Assembly (NCBI GenBank): GCA_022494885.1
Contig: JAGVSM010003988.1
Coordinates: 1-64,000, forward strand
Origin: Micrasema longulum
Taxonomy: Eukaryota; Arthropoda; Insecta; Trichoptera; Brachycentridae
Length of the DNA stretch: 64,000 nt
Direction: 5' to 3'
The position numbers and the translations under genes were made by a program. Below, piece by piece: positions 1 to 9,766 of the stretch; position 1 is the stretch's first letter, and each line of letters opens with the position of its first letter. A model generated the notes under the pieces. That model had not been told where the DNA came from. It was given only the letters and a program-made list of their open reading frames with translations, and made no database searches.

Positions 1-90
1 AACAATTAAGAAAATGAAGTATTAAACTGCCTGCTTTTCCATTTTAAGAGAGCAAATATATTTTTATTTGAAATAAATACAATATAAATA
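1..90. repeat. AT-rich interspersed repeat, copy 1
   Basis: This stretch is repeated almost unchanged at 631-722. The shared part runs from AATGAAGTATTAAACTGC through CATTTTAAGAGAG to AAATAAATACAATATAAAT. Both copies are in the same orientation about 630 bp apart and differ by small indels. No coding potential is visible. The RTE fragment starting at 92 directly follows it. It may be a tail of a larger element or a local duplication. Confidence 0.7.
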
Positions 91-91
91 G

Positions 92-303
92 CAGTTAGCT
101 AAATTAGCAGTTCATAATGGAGTTCTGGTACCAACCCTAATGTATGGAAGCGAAACATGGAGTTGGAAAAAAAGGGACGAAAGTAGACTGAATGCTGTTG
201 AAATGCGATCCCTCAGGCGAATGTGCGGAAAAACAATGTATGATAGGTGCCCTAATGTCGAAATTAGAGCAGAATGCAAGGCTGAGTTAAGCATTGAATA
301 ATA
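92..303 (+). pseudogene. RTE-like LINE fragment, reverse transcriptase C-terminal side (family A)
   Basis: The plus-strand frame containing 113-115 reads VLVPTLMYGSETWSW, then a segment with EMRSLRRMCGK, and stops at 302-304. LMYGSETW followed by an E..R.LRRM.G block is the conserved segment after the thumb of RTE-type endonuclease/reverse transcriptases of insects. Catalytic domains are missing, so this is a short dead fragment of about 70 codons. Relatives are at 3373-3607 (the 3' end) and 57000-57404 (minus, which covers both parts). Family assignment is from recognition of the motif only. Confidence 0.75.
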
Positions 304-630
304 AAAGTATAGATACATATTTTTGTTTTTGCTGGTGAGTCATCTAAACTGCCTAACTAGGGATAACTTTCCCGTTCTAAGGTAGTAAATAATGTAATTT
401 TTATAGTTATTTTTGTCATAAATATCATTTACTTAAATAAAATATTTTTTGGCCATAAAATGGTTTTCAAACTTAAAGTTTAGACATAATACATATAAAA
501 TTATTTATAATTTGAGATACACGTATATGCAGTATTATATATAAAAAATAAATGAATGAAATGAAACGATATTACCATTAAAACTAGAAAACAAATTATT
601 CATTCATTAACATACATCCATTAAAAAAAT
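304..630. other. AT-rich spacer with a fragment of an interspersed repeat
   Basis: No gene is visible. Positions 340-395 contain CTGCCTAACTAGG followed about 20 bases later by TTCTAAGG. This is a degenerate copy of a repeat seen better at 20925-21010 and, inverted, at 17400-17470. The rest is low-complexity A/T. Confidence 0.5.
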
Positions 631-722
631 AATAATTAAAAAAATGAAGTATTAAACTGCTCGTTTTTTTCCATTTTAAGAGAGAGCAAATATATTTTAT
701 TTGAAATAAATACAATATAAAT
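631..722. repeat. AT-rich interspersed repeat, copy 2
   Basis: Direct repeat of 1-90, differing by a few indels such as AGAGAGAGC against AGAGAGC. It precedes a spacer (723-970) in which nothing was recognised, apart from an A/T simple repeat around 945-965. Confidence 0.7.
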
Positions 723-970
723 ATATATTCCCGTCTCTAAAACGCACTCCATCTTTGCTGTAACTTGTTAATCTTGGAATTTATTTAAATGTACAATAGG
801 TATAGTCATGGCATGATCTAGGCAGACATGGCAAGTGTGTCATCTCAAATCAGGAGTCAGGGACGGTTTTCGCTAGGGAGAAAGGAGCGCAGCGCACTCC
901 CAATAATTTCGTAAATAATTAATCTAATAAGGTTATAATTTTATTATTATTATTATTTTTCTTATTTTTA

Positions 971-2075
971 GTCCACATAAACTCTCTTTGCAAAATAAAT
1001 AATTCCGGAAAAAATATTGCGTTTGCCGACCACACGGTTTTGTTATTTGACGCTAGTGACTGGAACTCTGTCTTTCAGAAAGCAAACTTTGGTATGAACA
1101 TTGTGAAACAATGGCTTGATGATAATCTTCTTGCACTTAATATCGATAAAACTAAATATCTGACATTTGGTATAAATAATAGTTCACTACCAAACAATAC
1201 GCTTAATCTAGGAATTTACTGTGATAAAACACACCAACTTCTGCAACGGGTAGATTCCATAAAATACCTTGGTGTTATCATTGATAGGAATTTGCGATGG
1301 CTCAGGTCGTCACTAGACTCTAGGCTGAGAAAGATGTGCCATCTATTCTGCTCTCTTAGAGACATTCTGGATATTGACTCTCTCAGAAGTGCGTACTTGG
1401 CTTTGTTTCAATCCACGGCAACCTATGGAATAGCTGGCTGGGGGGGTTGTGCGGCATTCATTTTCAAGCCGCTCATAATTTCAAAGAAATTGATATTAAG
1501 AATAATGTTCCGGCACCCTCCAACATACCCGTCAGAACAGCTGTTCTAATATATGAAGGTGCTGGATATGAGACAACTGTACCTAAAAGAAGCACTTACA
1601 CAATTATGGTCAAACAATAAGGAAAGGTCTCAGCAAAATGTCCGTACGAGGTTTTTCCAGAGCATGAATTATGTCATACCCAAAACCCGTACGACTTTTG
1701 CTCAGAGACATCTTTCATTTATCCCACCGAGAGTGTTTAATATTTTGAAAGAACGTATTAAGCTCTCAAGGGCAAAAATTAATTTCAAGAAAGGAGTTAA
1801 GGACTGGATTTTCCTTAGTGGGAGGGATTTCATTAGGAAACTCCTTGGTGATTTTCTGAATACTTGAGTTTACTGTTTACCATATTGATGTGCCATATTT
1901 ATATGATTTTTAAATTATTTTTTATGTTTCTAATCCTTTATTTGTGGTAATGTACTTATGTGTCTGTGTCATATAATTGCTAGTCCCATCTCAACACAAG
2001 ACTTTTAGTCCCATGGAGTTGGGACTTATGTCTTAAATAATGTACAGTAAGCTTATGTATGTAAATAAATGAATG
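971..2075 (+). pseudogene. Jockey/CR1-like LINE, 3' part: reverse transcriptase palm/thumb and C-terminus, copy 1
   Basis: One continuous frame covers 971-1867 and is broken only by a TAA at 1547-1549. It starts inside the polymerase palm with FADHT, a mutated form of the FADDT motif, so the second catalytic aspartate is lost. KYLGVIIDRNLRW (thumb), YGIAGWGG and a C-terminal block ending GDFLNT follow. The 3' UTR runs to about 2075 and ends in AATAAATGAATG-type repeats, as expected for target-primed LINEs. The 5' end is truncated, so endonuclease and the first RT blocks are absent. A second copy on the opposite strand (15027-16263) keeps intact FADDT, and 21092-21530 is a more distant relative. 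Clade is uncertain: Jockey, CR1 or Daphne-like. Confidence 0.85.
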
Positions 2076-2139
2076 AAAAAATCTGCGCTCGATTTTTTAT
2101 CGCCTTATCTTTTATCTCAAACAACAACATCGAGTAATA

Positions 2140-2162
2140 CCCGCGCCCGCGCCCGCGCCGCT
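2140..2162. repeat. Short (CCCGCG)n microsatellite
   Basis: About four units of CCCGCG in otherwise AT-rich DNA, within a locally GC-richer stretch (2090-2230) that contains no convincing gene. Confidence 0.7.
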
Positions 2163-3262
2163 CGCAACCTCCGCACCGCACCGAATTGACCGCACAAATA
2201 TACCATGGAAGAAGTGCGGGAACAAACTTGCTCTCCCAAAAATTTCGTTTTGTATGGAATAAAGAGCGAGAGGTATAGACTAGCCGAACCGGTGAAACAA
2301 AACTATCAGTGATACTTATAGGAAAAATTAAGATTACCTGGAGCAATGCGCTTGCCTAATTGAGCCGAATCTTCTTGAAAGATAACGAGCTGTGCCGAAT
2401 GTTTATTGCCTTGTATATACGTGACATATTCCTACTCAAATCAGAAGCAGTCATTCATCCCGTTTTGCTATATATTATGATATACACATTAGAAGAGTAA
2501 GGAAAATGTGAATTCTTTACATCTTGTAGTGATATTTAATTATTGTCATAATTACTATCTTTTCTTTCTTTCCGTGGATCGACGGCTTAGTGCTTAGTTG
2601 AAGTTAGTTCAGATTTTGCATCAGGTATCGCGTTATGTCATCTCGGTGTTATTGATATTAGCGCGTTTATGTAAAATAAAAATATCAATACCTCATTCAC
2701 AGTTGAATGTATTCAACAAAATCGCGGTAATTTTGCAAAAAAAACCCAGCAGAAATCAAGGCAACAGGCCGTCCTATGCCTCGGTTAATTATAACGCAGG
2801 TGTCTTTAGTTAAAAATAAAGTTATTAAAAGAAAATTTAAAATAGAAATGTACGCAAAGCGGCTTGGTTATGTGGTTGTGATAAGCTTATTACATTATTT
2901 TGTTTTACATGTATCCATATATCTTTTTAAATAACGTAATTGATTGAACAAAAATACAATTCTCTTTGTCTATGGTGTATCTGCCTACGAAGGACCTAAG
3001 GTAAGTCTTCTTTTGCACGCCACCAACCGACATTATTCAGGAGTGATAACATCGCTTGCTTCTTGAATGCTCGCCCTTGCTGTAGGAACACATCGAAATT
3101 ACTGTTAAATGGGATTTTGTAAACTGTTCTAAAGGATCCTTGGCAGAGGAGAAAAGAATCCGATGTTGGTTCTAAAATTTACCACAACAAAGGCAGCATT
3201 GGTACGCAAGTTACGGTGAGGTACATTAAGATTAATCAGAGCGAGGATATCATGGCCATCTA
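2163..3262. other. Unrecognised intergenic stretch
   Basis: Both strands were read. Small open frames occur at 2053-2346 (minus) and 2598-2813 (plus), but they lack recognisable motifs and end in ordinary AT-rich sequence. No RNA gene, repeat pair or splice-supported exon was seen. Confidence 0.4.
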
Positions 3263-3816
3263 AACAGGTGTTATTTAAACCCTGTCACATCCGAAACTAC
3301 GATGATAGTATAGCCAAGAAGACATATTAGTATATTTAAACAAATATTGTTCTTAAGAATATTTACAATGCGAATGTTGATGGATGCAGAAATAGAGGAA
3401 GACCGAGAAAGACATGGCATGACCAAATCCAATAAATACTTGAAGATGGACATGCCAAAAGTCGGAATAATCGGCGCGCGTGCATGAGAAGATGTATGAA
3501 TGTAGAGGAAGCGAGATCTGTATGCAAAGATAGAGTGTTGTGGCGTTCTATCCTCTCTGCCTACCCTTACGGGGAAACGGCGTGATGGTTTGTTTGTTTG
3601 TTTGTTTAGAACTAAGAAAATTTTATGGTATATCAGACTCCCCCTCCCCCCTCCTCGTTACTTCCATGCAGAAGTAAGCAACCATTAGTTTTTTTCTTTA
3701 TATTTTTTTAAAGATTTTAGTCATTCTAAAAAATTATTTCAGTGTGCCAATATGTGTTCTTTCTCATACTGATCATCGTGGTTTAGGATGTGACAGGGTT
3801 TAAAGAACACCCTGTA
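3263..3816. mobile_element. 554-bp inverted-repeat (mariner-like) MITE carrying an RTE 3' end
   Basis: The left end (CAGGTGTTATTTAAACCCTG from 3265) matches the reverse complement of the right end (CAGGGTGTTCTTTAAACCCT, ending near 3814) over about 48 bp, through CTGTCACATCC and ACGATGAT. TA lies immediately outside each end (3261-3262 and 3817-3818), as expected for Tc1/mariner-type TA targets. The AACA/TACAGGGTG-type ends are also mariner-like. The interior holds the RTE 3' end at 3373-3607, so the short element was probably hit by a LINE later. No transposase is present. Confidence 0.7.
3373..3607 (+). pseudogene. 3' terminal part of RTE-like LINE (family A) with GTTT tail
   Basis: The frame gives GCRNRGRPRKTWHDQI, a stop, then RRACMRRCMNVEEARSVCK and WRSILSAYPYGETA before a stop. 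This is the conserved extreme C-terminus of the insect RTE-like family seen at 92-303 and 57000-57404. The sequence ends in about five GTTT units (3587-3607), the 3' simple-repeat tail expected of RTE elements, which supports this as a true 3' end. It sits inside the 3263-3816 inverted-repeat element. Confidence 0.85.
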
Positions 3817-4914
3817 TAGTAACATATTATATTGTGAAAGAATATTAAACCAGCCGAAACCGATCTGAACACATGCGACATCATAGCCACACAAAGTTAA
3901 GACTCCATTAAAATATCATACAAAAAAGTTACGATTGAATCTTAAAATACCACCCCCGCATTCAAAACCCCCTATTTGGCTAGTGCTTGAAATATTGAAT
4001 GTCCATCATAATACGACATTACTTAAATTAACAAAAAAATAAAGGGCGTGTCACCGTACACCTTTCATACAATCCATGCTTGTATGAGGATTGATTGCCC
4101 CAAATCTCGATTGATTTAAAAGCACTTAACCACTTTTCCGATCTGAATACATTATTTTGATGGCTTTTCTGCGACCACTCAACACCTTCAGACCCGTCAT
4201 AAAACTCGAGTCTGAGATTAACCGAGCCGTGGTGTTTTTTAAAGAATTTCCTCGAGCAATCTCCCATTCGTGGGTATCGCTGCAAATGGAATTATGTTAC
4301 CGCTGGGACCCTCCTCCCGCTCGTAAACCCTCGGGGTGAAGGGGTTGGAAGAAAGGCGAGATTCAGGAGAGGAAGGAGTTTTATTAGGCAGACTTACACT
4401 CTTATGTCCGAATTTAGCAAGAAGGAAAGAAATTAACTTTTCACTTGTCGGGGTTGATTGAAAATTTAAGAAGGGTAGATATTCAGAAGGGGTTGAGAGT
4501 TGGACAAACTATCTTGGAATATCACAGAAGGTCATAAAATCAACAAACGGGATTAATATATTACAGGGATAAAGTGATATATTCTAGAACGCCGATTTAA
4601 AGGGTTGGAAAAGAAACACGATGTAAACACGAATTAAAGTTGATATCATTGCTTATTCAGCTCTTCACTTATTTTTTTCTTCATACGTATTTAAAAGTGC
4701 ATATAATGCATTAGTACTGATTGTGCCACATTGTAAATTCGAGTGAAGATCTCTGGACTCTGTTGGTGTAAGTCTTTCTAGATTTAAACAATACGAATAC
4801 CTAGTTAGGATAGAGTTTAATATGTTCGCATACAAAGTTCCTTAATTGTATTAGATACATTTCCCACTATTTTGCGAACTGATCACATTGTATACTTATT
4901 ACTAATAAGTATAA
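3817..4914. other. Unrecognised intergenic stretch
   Basis: No repeat pair or known protein was recognised. A minus-strand open frame at 4028-4285 has a balanced composition, and an acceptor-like site (TTCCATTTGCAG, read on the minus strand, near 4283) precedes it. No donor or homology supports an exon, so it is not called. The remainder is AT-rich. Confidence 0.35.
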
Positions 4915-6246
4915 GGGTTGGTTTTATAAACCTCTATCAAACTTCCGTAAATGTAACGAACCGTTGGCCGTTCGTTACGATAGCCAACGGTTTTGTGTTC
5001 TACAAACCATTTTTGTAAACGGACGGTCGCCGGTAAGCATTTTCATAGAAATTCAAATTTTAGTGGCAGCTTCTATATTTTTTTGTCAATTGTCTATGAA
5101 AAAATTTTTATCTAAGCTTTTTCTGTCAAACACGAACGGTGCGCATTGGTATTCGCTGAATTAAAAAATACATCAGATACAAATACTTGACAATTTTAAA
5201 CGAAGATTTTACACAAAAAAGAACTATGTTTTTTTTTTAAATTAAAGTGAGCAGGAAAACAGCAGATAAAGATGGATAGTGATGACTATTATCTGTTATT
5301 TTTGTAAACATTTATATCAATAAAACATGTTTTATATAAGTTTTTTTTAACTGCTGAATATATTTATGCATCAGACTAAAGTTTTTTTTTGTTTTTTCCA
5401 ATAAACATAAGTGATAAAACAGAGCATAAAAAAAATTAAGCATAATTACATAGCAATGAAATACATATTAATAGTCAAAATAGTAAATAAAAAAATCCCA
5501 CAAAGGCATGGCCTGTTCGTGGGTTTACAAGAAAATGTTAATGAATTTTTGCTCCTATAATAAATAATGGATAGTTACAATATTTTTGTGTAACATAAGA
5601 AAGAAAAAATAAAATATTCTGTGAAAGATAATATGGCAGAGTTAGTTGATTATATATCACATTTTTTGGTTCGTGTAGCTTCCAACTCGCTTGTGGATGG
5701 GTTCTTGATTCGTAGCATATATACAAAAACCAAAAATGTTACCTGGTGTGGATATTCGCTAAATAAGCGTAATGGGGAATGTTGTAGTTCCTACATAAAG
5801 TGGCCACTTAACCCAGCCAATGATAGGTCATAAGCCCTGTAAACGCTCGAATATCCACAATCCTGAATCTTGAATTTGAAAAAATTCTACCTCATCTCTG
5901 TAGGGATATAAATAAAAAAAAAAGATTATATATCAGACTAAAAAACATATAAAGCTGGTTATTCAACTAAATCCCAAAAAAAAAAAGTATCTGCATGTTA
6001 ATTGGGCGGAAATTAGATCAAATAACAATGTGATAAAACAACTGTCTTGTCAAATACGGCAGCGGGGCCGAAGGTAACGGATCGTAATGCATTTGACCGG
6101 CCAAAATCGGCCAGTATCCATTTAACCATAGATTTAACGACTCGTAACGCTACGAACGTTTATAAAACGCAATTATCGGCTGGTATGCCAAATATTAGTA
6201 AAAAATGGTATCAAGTTAACGAACGGATTTTTATAAAACCGGCTCT
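4915..6246. mobile_element. 1.33-kb non-autonomous inverted-repeat element with TATA target duplication
   Basis: The left end AGGGTTGGTTTTATAAACC (from 4915) is matched in inverted orientation by the right end, which reads inward AGAGCCGGTTTTATAAAAAT (from 6246). TATA borders both sides (4911-4914 and 6247-6250). Just inside the left end is a 10-bp-arm hairpin, AACCGTTGGC (4959-4968) and its complement (4983-4992). No transposase frame is visible. The 112-bp structured repeat at 5747-5859 is nested within it. Positions 5500-5600 resemble 53990-54090. The superfamily is unknown. Confidence 0.6.
5747..5859 (+). repeat. 112-bp structured repeat X, copy 1
   Basis: The conserved core AGTGGCCACTTAACCCAGCC, then ATAGGTCATAAGCCCTGTA, is shared with four other copies (10652-10762 minus, 10981-11092, 21569-21682 minus, 33471-33584). 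The ends form a perfect 12-bp pair, TGTGGATATTCG (5747-5758) and CGAATATCCACA (5848-5859). This differs from the end pair of the other copies but keeps the pairing. An internal hairpin, TGTAG/CTACA, lies at 5783-5795. It could be a tiny MITE or a structured RNA-derived repeat. Confidence 0.65.
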
Positions 6247-6297
6247 TATACTATCATAAACGCCGATTATCGTCACTGAACTGAATTGTAGCAATAT

Positions 6298-7168
6298 GTA
6301 CACTTATTTGTTTATAAATTTGTATAAACCACTATAATTTATTTTTTTACTACATTTCGACCGGTTTCGAGGTTACTACCTCATCGTCAGGAATTTAACT
6401 AACTTATAATTACACGCGTTGCTATTTATATAATAAAAATTGTATTGATATTAATAACATATCTTTAACTTCCTTTAAAAGTGAAATTTCCAAAAATAAT
6501 TCAAGTTATGATGTTGCGCCTTGAATCCGCAGCCTATATTATGCAGGTGATGTGCAGTTCTGTATGTAGGCACATAATAAATGAACACTGTATGGTCAAC
6601 TATAGTTGTATTATTTATTGTAATGTGCAACTGTGTGACCAATATTCATTTACATTTCTAGTAATATTATAAGTTTTGTATGATCAGTTATTTTATGTTA
6701 TGCATAATTTTTATGTGACAACATTTACAGTAACAATATTATGTGGAAGCCTCTAATTGGACTTTATGATATGTATTTATGGTATAATTGATTCTTATAA
6801 ATGTCTGTTGGCTTTCCAATGAAATAGAATAAAATAAAAAAATAAAATAAAAATAAATAAAATATTCTATGAAAGAGACAGAAAATTGAAAGAAAGAGAG
6901 AGAAGGAAGATAAAATAAATCATAACGGGAATAGTTTTAAAAGAGGACTCAAAGTTAAATTAAATTTATTATTTATTATTTGAAGTTTTTGATTAATGGC
7001 TTAACTAATTTCTAATCGTTCTAAATTATCTAAACGAAAACCATTTTTATTGATTTATACGTTAGTTAAATTCCTGACGATGAGGTAGTAACCTCGAAAC
7101 CGGTCGAAGTGTAGTAAAAAAAAAAATAAAGTGGTTTATACAAAAAAAATATAAACAAATAAGTGTAA
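6298..7168. mobile_element. Penelope-type inverted terminal repeats around a LINE tail
   Basis: About 110 bp at 6298-6407 is repeated in inverted orientation at 7055-7168. Each arm has TTTGTATAAACCACT, an A/T stretch, then CGACCGGTTTCGAGG and CATCGTCAGG. CTGACGA, a 4-bp stem-loop, GAAA, CCGGTC (7074-7105 plus; 6359-6390 minus) is hammerhead-like. The same layout flanks the GIY-YIG element at 28865-29574, which is why it is called Penelope-type. No GIY-YIG or RT is seen between the arms; a LINE 3' end lies there instead. Confidence 0.6.
6740..6862 (+). repeat. LINE 3' UTR with AAATAAAATA tail
   Basis: GTCTGTTGGCTTTCC is followed by AATGAAATAGAATAAAATAA and further AATAAA units. This is the appearance of a LINE 3' UTR and its simple-repeat tail. 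No coding part could be recognised upstream. Confidence 0.45.
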
Positions 7169-7354
7169 AATGTCATACCACAAAGTGAAAAATGTTTTTG
7201 ATAACAATAATATATGTACTTAAGCTTAATTAGGACTTATGCATTTGCAAGTGTGTTGGATAAAAAATAGTGATTTTAAAACCAAGTTTGAAGTTATCTA
7301 ATGTTGAATTTTATAACAATAAAGAGACATAACTTATTTTAAAAACAATTATAA

Positions 7355-7815
7355 AGTAATAAGGGTCTATGAAAAACTGTCGAAAAAAAACTTTTTTTAC
7401 TACTTATTAGTAGTAAAAAAAGTTTAATTAAGTTTATAATTTTGGATTCCCGCGAAAACGGTCATTGCATTGGCCACACCCCTAATACGTCACAATTCAT
7501 GTTCCTTTTGAACTTTGTAACCATTTAAATGTTTATAGAATATATATATATATATTTGTGTATGATTCATATCATTAATTGTAGTGCTGTCACACTTATA
7601 TATTACGCAGGCAGGGTATAGTCTAAGCTTATGACCAAGTTGCACAGTTTAAACCCATCATGTTTATGGAGCATCATCACAAATCTCGTCGTCAGAATTA
7701 CCAAGGCCAAACGAATCGCGTTTTTCAAGGAAATATATTTTTAAAATTAATTTTTCTAAATCCATTTCATATATTTTTATCGGTATTCGTAGTATGTGGT
7801 ATTTCCCTATTGCCT
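7355..7815 (+). repeat. P-like element fragment (repeat G), copy 1
   Basis: This segment shares blocks with 55345-55735 (plus) and with the inside of the P-superfamily element at 23682-24722 (minus). Shared blocks are AACGGTCATT, CATTGGCCAC, CTAATACGTCACAATTCATG, CCATTTCATATATTTTTATC and ATTTCCCT. A perfect hairpin (AAACTTTTTTTACTAC and its complement, 7387-7424) lies near the start. Terminal inverted repeats are missing, so it is a truncated copy. Confidence 0.6.
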
Positions 7816-8226
7816 AAAGCTAACCTAAAAACTGTTTTGCAGGCGAAAGGGAAATAAAAAAGTTTTTTTGTGGCATTCGATACTTATTACTTTCGACAGT
7901 ATTTTTCCAACCACCCTGTAGTCTCAAGGCCCAAATACGTTTAATAGTTTTCCTGCTCCCTTTCTGCTATCAGTTTTCCTTTGATATAGAATGCGAGGAT
8001 CATTATTTGCATAGTTAGACAAACGATACTCCCATCAATTTGGATAACGATACGAGATTGAAGAAAAAAAATTGTTAACGTAGGTACCAAAAACACGGTA
8101 CCGACAAACTACAGGTTTCTTTACAAATAATTTATAGAACCAAAAAACATTTCCTACATAATTAGATTATTGTTTTTTATTTTATTTAAGTTTTGGTAAA
8201 TTTAATAATGAATCATATACTTTTTT

Positions 8227-8436
8227 AAATAAAATAAATAAAACAACTTTGTTTTTAACCACTAATTTTTATTTTTCACCGACCGGTTTCAAAGCAAACA
8301 AGCTTCTTTGTCAAGGTTTACGTAAATGGTCGGTGAAAAATAAAAATTAGTGGTTAAAAACAAAGTTGTTTTATTTATTTTATTATAATGAATAACCACA
8401 AAGTTAGTGCTTCAAATATAATTTTTACATATATTT
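8227..8436 (+). mobile_element. Minimal Penelope-type terminal hairpin
   Basis: A 57-58 bp arm at 8228-8284 is repeated inverted at 8328-8385, with a 43-bp loop containing AAGCAAACAAGCTTC. The 3' tail (ATAATGAATAACCACAAAG to about 8436) matches the end of the GIY-YIG element at 28865-29574, which has the same arms. A near 13-base match (CATATAC followed by a T-run before; CATATA followed by a T-run after) may be a decayed target duplication. It looks like a severely 5'-truncated copy that kept only the terminal hairpin. Confidence 0.7.
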
Positions 8437-8523
8437 TTTGTTTACTGTGCTACAACAGGCCAAGCTGCACAATATAATTTTATTGCACCCTTTTACAATG
8501 GTGCACTTATAGAATCAATTATA

Positions 8524-8944
8524 CACGGTTTTTCGGTTTTTCAGACCGCGAAATTTCAGAGGGAAATTCCTCATATTTTTTTTACAAAAAGTCATTGAAT
8601 TTTTTAAATTCATTTTTTATGATCTCAAAATGGAGTTTTTCTTTGATTTCTCGGACTAGCATCCCTTCCGCAAACCCCAACCACTTTCCGACAAAAAATG
8701 CGATAAAAACGTATTTGACCAACAAAGCGATACGCACCAGACGCAGACAAGGGAAGCGGCTGGGTAGGAGAGGGGTAGGGGTTTGTGGAGGGACTGCTTG
8801 TCCAAGAAATTAAGAATTTACTACATTTTAAGATTACATTTTTTTTTTAAATGACATTTTGGAAACATTTTATTAAGGTTTTTTGAAAGCTTACCACGAG
8901 GAATGTTCCTCTAAAGTTTCGCGGTCTGGCCCTGAAAAACAGTG
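8524..8944. mobile_element. 421-bp MITE with about 48-bp inverted ends and TATA duplication
   Basis: The left end, CACGGTTTTTCGG then CAGACCGCGAAATTTCAGAGG, matches the right end read inward, CACTGTTTTTCAGG then CAGACCGCGAAACTTTAGAGG. TATA occurs directly outside both ends (8520-8523, 8945-8948). The ends begin with CAC, and a 4-bp duplication fits the CACTA/Mirage/Chapaev group, but this is only inferred. No transposase is encoded. The interior includes a GC-richer part (8690-8800). Confidence 0.75.
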
Positions 8945-9741
8945 TATATGGACGTTGGAAAGTAAACTAATTCCAAGCGACATGTAGCAACTTTGCAGAC
9001 GAGTTAATTAAAGTTTTTTTTTTAATAACATAAAAAAATCTTATACACACGACACAAAGTATTATTTTGGCATAATTCCTACATAGTTTTATATGAATAA
9101 AATAAATTAAAACACGAGATTCTTTATTAGTTTTTACAAAAATTGGCTGAGTTCAATAGTCAACAAATAAAAAGACAATAAAAAAAACACTGAACTTCCT
9201 CATTAATTTAAGGTTACCTAATATTTTTTGTCTTTGATTTTTATGGCTTAAGAGTAAACCCGGTCTGACTTTTCTTCATACAAACGTATTTCCGTCTTTT
9301 CACCCTGGATGGCAGTAGATCAACGATTTTTTTACACTATGGATATTTACCATTGGCGTTTCCTTGTAGTTTTGTTTTTTGGGAAAACAGTCTATTATGG
9401 GAATTAGGACCATCCAAAAACCTTCTATATCGCCCAGTTTTATCTGCTGACTTCGGACGTACCGTATACAAAAATTTGCAAACTATTTTTGAAAAACGCA
9501 AAAGGTGCCGACACAGATAATTTTATTGTAACATATTTACTTCAAAAATAAAAAAAGCAAATCGGGTCAGTTTTGGGATACGGAAAAGGGGACAACGAAA
9601 CTTCGATTTGAGTTAGGCATAATCAGTCCGAAGTTTAGTTGTCTTTTTCGCACAATACCGGGGATGCATTTAGAAAAGAGTGACTGAAAAACAATGTTCA
9701 AATACTTTGATTCCCACGAGATGACATCCCAAATCAACTGT
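8945..9741. other. Decayed repeat region
   Basis: Positions 9250-9320 (AACCCGGTCTGACTTTTCTT, then CGTATTTCCGTCTTTTCACC) match 22995-23060 inside the Helitron-like element, so at least this part is transposon-derived. The remainder shows no gene or structure. Confidence 0.4.
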
Positions 9742-9766
9742 GGCCTCTTGGCCTGTCGTGGTGCAG
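9742..9766 (+). repeat. 3' fragment of tRNA-derived SINE C
   Basis: GGCCTCTTGGCCTGTCGTGG, then TGCAG, matches the 3' end of the SINE copies at 13855-14045 and 21812-21990 (both minus). Too short to say more. Confidence 0.55.

Noticed and set aside
350..390. Resemblance to homing-endonuclease sites (TAGGGATAAC and CTAAGGTAG)
   Set aside because: Only partial matches; the segment is a decayed copy of repeat R at 20925-21010, which lacks these strings.
4028..4285. Minus-strand frame preceded by TTTGCAG
   Set aside because: Reasonable composition but no donor, no recognised family; too weak to call.
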